Program-made: the position numbers and the translations under genes
The notes under the pieces: model-generated
Told to the model about the DNA's origin: nothing
The model's input: the letters and a program-made list of their open reading frames with translations, nothing else
Databases searched by the model: none
In this document: one piece after another, positions 22,696 to 25,260 of the stretch
Numbering within the stretch: position 1 is the first letter of the stretch
How the letters are laid out: the number at the start of each line of letters is the position of its first letter
NCBI GenBank assembly: GCA_003537645.1
Contig: DPRM01000072.1
Coordinates: 29,966-55,225, forward strand
Direction: 5' to 3'
From: Prolixibacteraceae bacterium
GTDB taxonomy: Bacteria > Bacteroidota > Bacteroidia > Bacteroidales > Prolixibacteraceae
Length of the DNA stretch: 25,260 nt

Positions 22696-23973
22696 TTATA
22701 ATTTTATAAACTCAACCCGTCGGTTCAGTGCTTTGTTAACCGGTGTATCGTTTGGCGCAACAGGCTGACTTTCACCCATTCCGTCGGTAACCAAACGATC
22801 GGCGTTTACTCCGAATGATTTGGCCAGTTCGGCTTTTACCGAAGCAGCGCGACGTTTCGAAAGATCAAGATTGGCTGCATCTTGTCCATCGGCATCGGTA
22901 TGCCCTAAAATTTTAACATTTACATCCGGAACTTCATTTAACACTGCGGCGATATCTTTCAATGTACCATACGATTCGGGTTTTACAACATCTTTGTTTA
23001 CATCGAAATAAATACCATAAGTAACCAGTTTTCCTTCTGTCATCAGCTTGTTTCGGGTATCGGGTGCGCCAACTGCAATGCGGATATTGCTGATCATGGC
23101 AGCGTCTTCTTCAAAACGTATACGGTCCATCTTTACCGAAGGATCAGGAAATGCCCTGGGAACATCGAATATCTTGGTTTCGTTCTGGTAAATTCTGACC
23201 CTGGTTTTTTGTACCCAAACCGAAATGTGGTATTTCTGATCTAATTTTTCGTAGGTTTTCTCATCATCATTAAATCCCTTCTGATCCCAGAATTCACCAT
23301 CCAATTTATTGTTATAGGCTCTGTAATAAGGCCTTCCAAAATATTCAATTCCAAAATTAAATCCGGCATGACCAGGAACAGCACCACCATCCCACGATTT
23401 TTGGTTAATGCACTTCATTAACCTGAAACTCCATCCGGCCATGCGTCCTTCATCACCGGCAATTGGAATTACATCGAACTCTAAAGTGTAGTTATCGGGT
23501 AGGGTTAACAATTTATCAGTCCAAATACAGCCTCTGGTCGAATATTTCATCCAGTTGCCGGGGTAAAGGTTTGTAGTTACTACTTCGGCAGAGCCATTGG
23601 TATTATACAATGCCGGAAAATCTCCCACAGCATCCTGAGTGAAATCGTCGTAAAAAATAACCTTTTCGCCCGGCAAAAAATCAAATTTAGAATACGATTG
23701 TAATTGTGGTGATTTTCCTGATTGCCTTTCATCTTGCGGGGTAGATTGGTCTTCTCCTTCAGGTTGATCGCCTTCGGTTTTGTTTTTCTTCTTGAAAAGA
23801 TCCTTCACTCCATCTTCAACGGCATTCAGGCCTTTATCAATACCCTGATCTACTTTATTATCAGCCCGGTTGGTCGTTTTGTTCTTCAGTTTATCTTTCA
23901 GATTGATTTGGGCACCAACACTGATTGCTTCCAGACACAAAACAAAAATGAATAGAAATTTTAAAGTTTTCAT
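22696..23973 (-). CDS. OmpA-family protein with lectin-like (ConA-type) domain
   Basis: Exported protein of 425 residues. The signal peptide (LKFLFIFVLCLEAISVGAQ) places the real start at 23973; an upstream Met at 24066 would add a charged segment that hides the signal and is rejected. A Lys/Asp/Asn-rich linker spans about 24-95. A beta-sandwich of the LamG/ConA type spans about 101-300 (VIFYDDFTQDAVGDFP, YTLEFDVIP, NIRIAVG). The OmpA-like peptidoglycan-binding domain spans about 315-425, with LGHTDADG, LSKRRAASV, VTDGMGESQPVAPN and LNRRVEF. The conserved Asp and Arg that bind diaminopimelate are present. It starts the two-gene unit with the DUF3108-like gene. A TAACTTTA -7-like box lies at 24080-24087 (minus) without a -33. 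Confidence 0.88.
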   Translation of the reverse strand: MKTLKFLFIFVLCLEAISVGAQINLKDKLKNKTTNRADNKVDQGIDKGLNAVEDGVKDLFKKKNKTEGDQPEGEDQSTPQDERQSGKSPQLQSYSKFDFLPGEKVIFYDDFTQDAVGDFPALYNTNGSAEVVTTNLYPGNWMKYSTRGCIWTDKLLTLPDNYTLEFDVIPIAGDEGRMAGWSFRLMKCINQKSWDGGAVPGHAGFNFGIEYFGRPYYRAYNNKLDGEFWDQKGFNDDEKTYEKLDQKYHISVWVQKTRVRIYQNETKIFDVPRAFPDPSVKMDRIRFEEDAAMISNIRIAVGAPDTRNKLMTEGKLVTYGIYFDVNKDVVKPESYGTLKDIAAVLNEVPDVNVKILGHTDADGQDAANLDLSKRRAASVKAELAKSFGVNADRLVTDGMGESQPVAPNDTPVNKALNRRVEFIKL

Positions 23974-24282
23974 GCTATATGATTTTTGGTTTTTATGATT
24001 TCCATCTATTCTCCGGAACTCAAGCCCACCATCACCCGCATCAAAACTTCGCATCAGCCTCAACACATATTTTTCTAACTAAAGTTACTGAACTTTAAGT
24101 TTCATTTCGTTTCTTCTAAAACATATTTTCAGGTAAATTTTAAAATAAAATCAGTCGTTATTATTAACCTTTCGAAATGTAAATCAACCGTTTCTTCCAG
24201 ATAGGTCAATGGCTGTCTGGTTGATTTTTGTTGCAGCAAAAATCAGCAATTTGGTAAGAATTGTGAAATATGATTTGACAAA
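23974..24282. other. Intergenic region between lplA and the OmpA-like gene
   Basis: About 309 bp without a gene. It contains one imperfect hairpin at 24181-24227: AAATCAACC with GGTTGATTT, plus an inner CCAGA/TCTGG that competes for the same GG. It is followed by T residues only on the plus strand, where no gene ends. On the minus strand after lplA the T tract is lacking. I see no other gene, tRNA or repeat. Confidence 0.6.
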
Positions 24283-25260
24283 TTAAAACATCGTTCCAGC
24301 TATCTTGTCTGCAGACCAATTTGTGAAATTCTGTTTAAGACCATCCAGCGCAGTTTTTACAGTAGTATAATCATGTTGGCAACCCATCAGCACATCAGTC
24401 ATTTTGAAGCTCAATTCCTCCTCAATGTCTCCTGAAAGAGAAACTTCGGCAATATGCCCTTTCTCCACCAGCAAACTGATCTGGATTTCGCCGTTTTCGG
24501 TTTCCAGCGTATTGGTAAACCGGTAACGGGGCGAATAGCCAAAAATCCAGTCCCAGGTTTGGTATTTCTCTGCGGATAGTTTTTGAATCGCGTTGATATC
24601 ATCAGCCGTCAATTCGTAAATCAGGAAATCGGTATAGTTTTGACTGATTTGGCCGAAAATAAAATCAGTAAATTCCACGACCGAAATCGGCTTGGGCAGG
24701 TAATTGGCAATGTTGGTCACCTCACTTCGATTCGATTGTACGGCTTTATCTTCAAACTTCGACAAATCGACCTTCAACGCGCCTTTCAGTGCTTCCAAAC
24801 GACTGTCGAACAGCAAAGTTCCGTGGTGCAATACCCGGTTTCGATGGACATGTTCGGCGTTTCCGGAGATCTTTTTGCCATCAATCAGCAAATCGTTGCG
24901 GCCGGTGGTGTAAGCCTCAACGCCCAGCTTTTTCAGGGCTTCAACTACAGGAACAGTAAATACCTTAAAATTGACTTCAGAAATATTCGTCACATTCCGG
25001 ACAAAGGTGAAATTCACATTTCCGGGATCGTGAAAAACCGTTCCGCCACCCGATAACCGACGAGCTACCGGAATCTGGTTTTCGCGCACAAACTCATGAT
25101 TGATCTCGGCCAGTGCATTCTGATGCTTACCAACCACAACCGAAGACTGGCTACGCCAAAGCATAAAAAAATCTTCCTGAAAGTTCTTCAGGAAATACTC
25201 TTCGGCCGCCAGGTTAAAATACGGATCGGTGCTGGTTTGATTGATGCAAAGTGTGATCAT
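24283..25260 (-). CDS. lplA: Lipoate-protein ligase A
   Basis: Cytoplasmic enzyme that activates free lipoate with ATP and attaches it to a lysine of lipoyl domains (pyruvate and 2-oxoglutarate dehydrogenases, GcvH). The N-terminus begins with the canonical DPYFNLAAEEYFLKN segment. The lipoyl-AMP loop RRLSGGGTVFHD occupies about residues 67-78. The catalytic Lys segment GKKISGNA puts K130 in the active site. A C-terminal accessory domain runs to residue 325, so this is the long single-chain form. The ATG lies exactly at the window edge, and upstream bases cannot be seen. Its start matches other LplA proteins, so it is probably complete. Confidence 0.93.
   Translation of the reverse strand: MITLCINQTSTDPYFNLAAEEYFLKNFQEDFFMLWRSQSSVVVGKHQNALAEINHEFVRENQIPVARRLSGGGTVFHDPGNVNFTFVRNVTNISEVNFKVFTVPVVEALKKLGVEAYTTGRNDLLIDGKKISGNAEHVHRNRVLHHGTLLFDSRLEALKGALKVDLSKFEDKAVQSNRSEVTNIANYLPKPISVVEFTDFIFGQISQNYTDFLIYELTADDINAIQKLSAEKYQTWDWIFGYSPRYRFTNTLETENGEIQISLLVEKGHIAEVSLSGDIEEELSFKMTDVLMGCQHDYTTVKTALDGLKQNFTNWSADKIAGTMF

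Noticed and set aside
23974..24066. Longer N-terminus for the OmpA-family protein
   Set aside because: The added 31 residues are charged and would place the signal peptide inside the chain; the Met at 23973 gives a standard export signal.
24181..24230. Hairpin AAATCAACC/GGTTGATTT as a terminator
   Set aside because: The T tract follows only on the plus strand, where no gene ends nearby; on the minus strand after lplA no T tract follows.
1..25260. Mobile elements, prophage or CRISPR
   Set aside because: No transposase, integrase, terminal repeats or regularly spaced repeats were found on either strand.

Overview
The window looks like chromosomal DNA of a Bacteroidota member, probably class Bacteroidia; the order cannot be fixed from the sequence alone. 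The signs are an expansion-type FecI/FecR pair, PorT-like barrels, a Bacteroidota-type promoter (TTTG then TAnnTTTG) in front of the tRNA gene, and signal peptides ending in Gln-type cleavage sites. I see no insertion sequence, phage gene, integrase or CRISPR array.

Layout. 1-1763 (+): the 3' part of a PhoR-like histidine kinase followed by a PhoB/OmpR-type response regulator, closed by an intrinsic terminator. 6553-1968 (-): one co-directional run of dCMP deaminase, S41 C-terminal processing protease, ECF sigma factor, a membrane anti-sigma-like protein with a duplicated N-terminal module, and a PorT-like barrel, ended by tandem terminators. 7070-6696 (-): a stand-alone receiver protein with its own terminator and a promoter region carrying direct repeats. 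7273-9288 (+): three exported proteins in tight order: a secreted protein with motifs resembling the type VI tube protein Hcp, a probable outer-membrane barrel, and a small repeat protein with three copies of a DHNSxRSNK-like unit. 9519-11786 (+): malic enzyme fused to a phosphotransacetylase-like domain, ending in a bidirectional terminator shared with a tRNA-Leu(CAA) on the minus strand.

12153-21959 (+): FecI-type sigma, FecR-type anti-sigma, then three exported proteins instead of the usual SusC/TonB-dependent receptor. These are an STN plus bilobal aspartic protease plus PDZ protein, an STN plus carboxypeptidase-regulatory-like protein, and a macroglobulin-like protein holding a vestigial TonB-plug-like segment. 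A GH20 beta-hexosaminidase lipoprotein follows. 23973-21991 (-): an OmpA-family protein with a lectin-like insert and a DUF3108-like secreted protein. 25260-24283 (-): lipoate-protein ligase.

The two most system-like stretches are 7273-9288 (secreted Hcp-like protein, barrel, repeat protein) and 12153-21959 (sigma/anti-sigma wired by shared STN-type domains to an envelope protease and a macroglobulin-like protein). Function in both cases is inferred from domain content and order. No homology search was run, and family names rest on recognised motifs.
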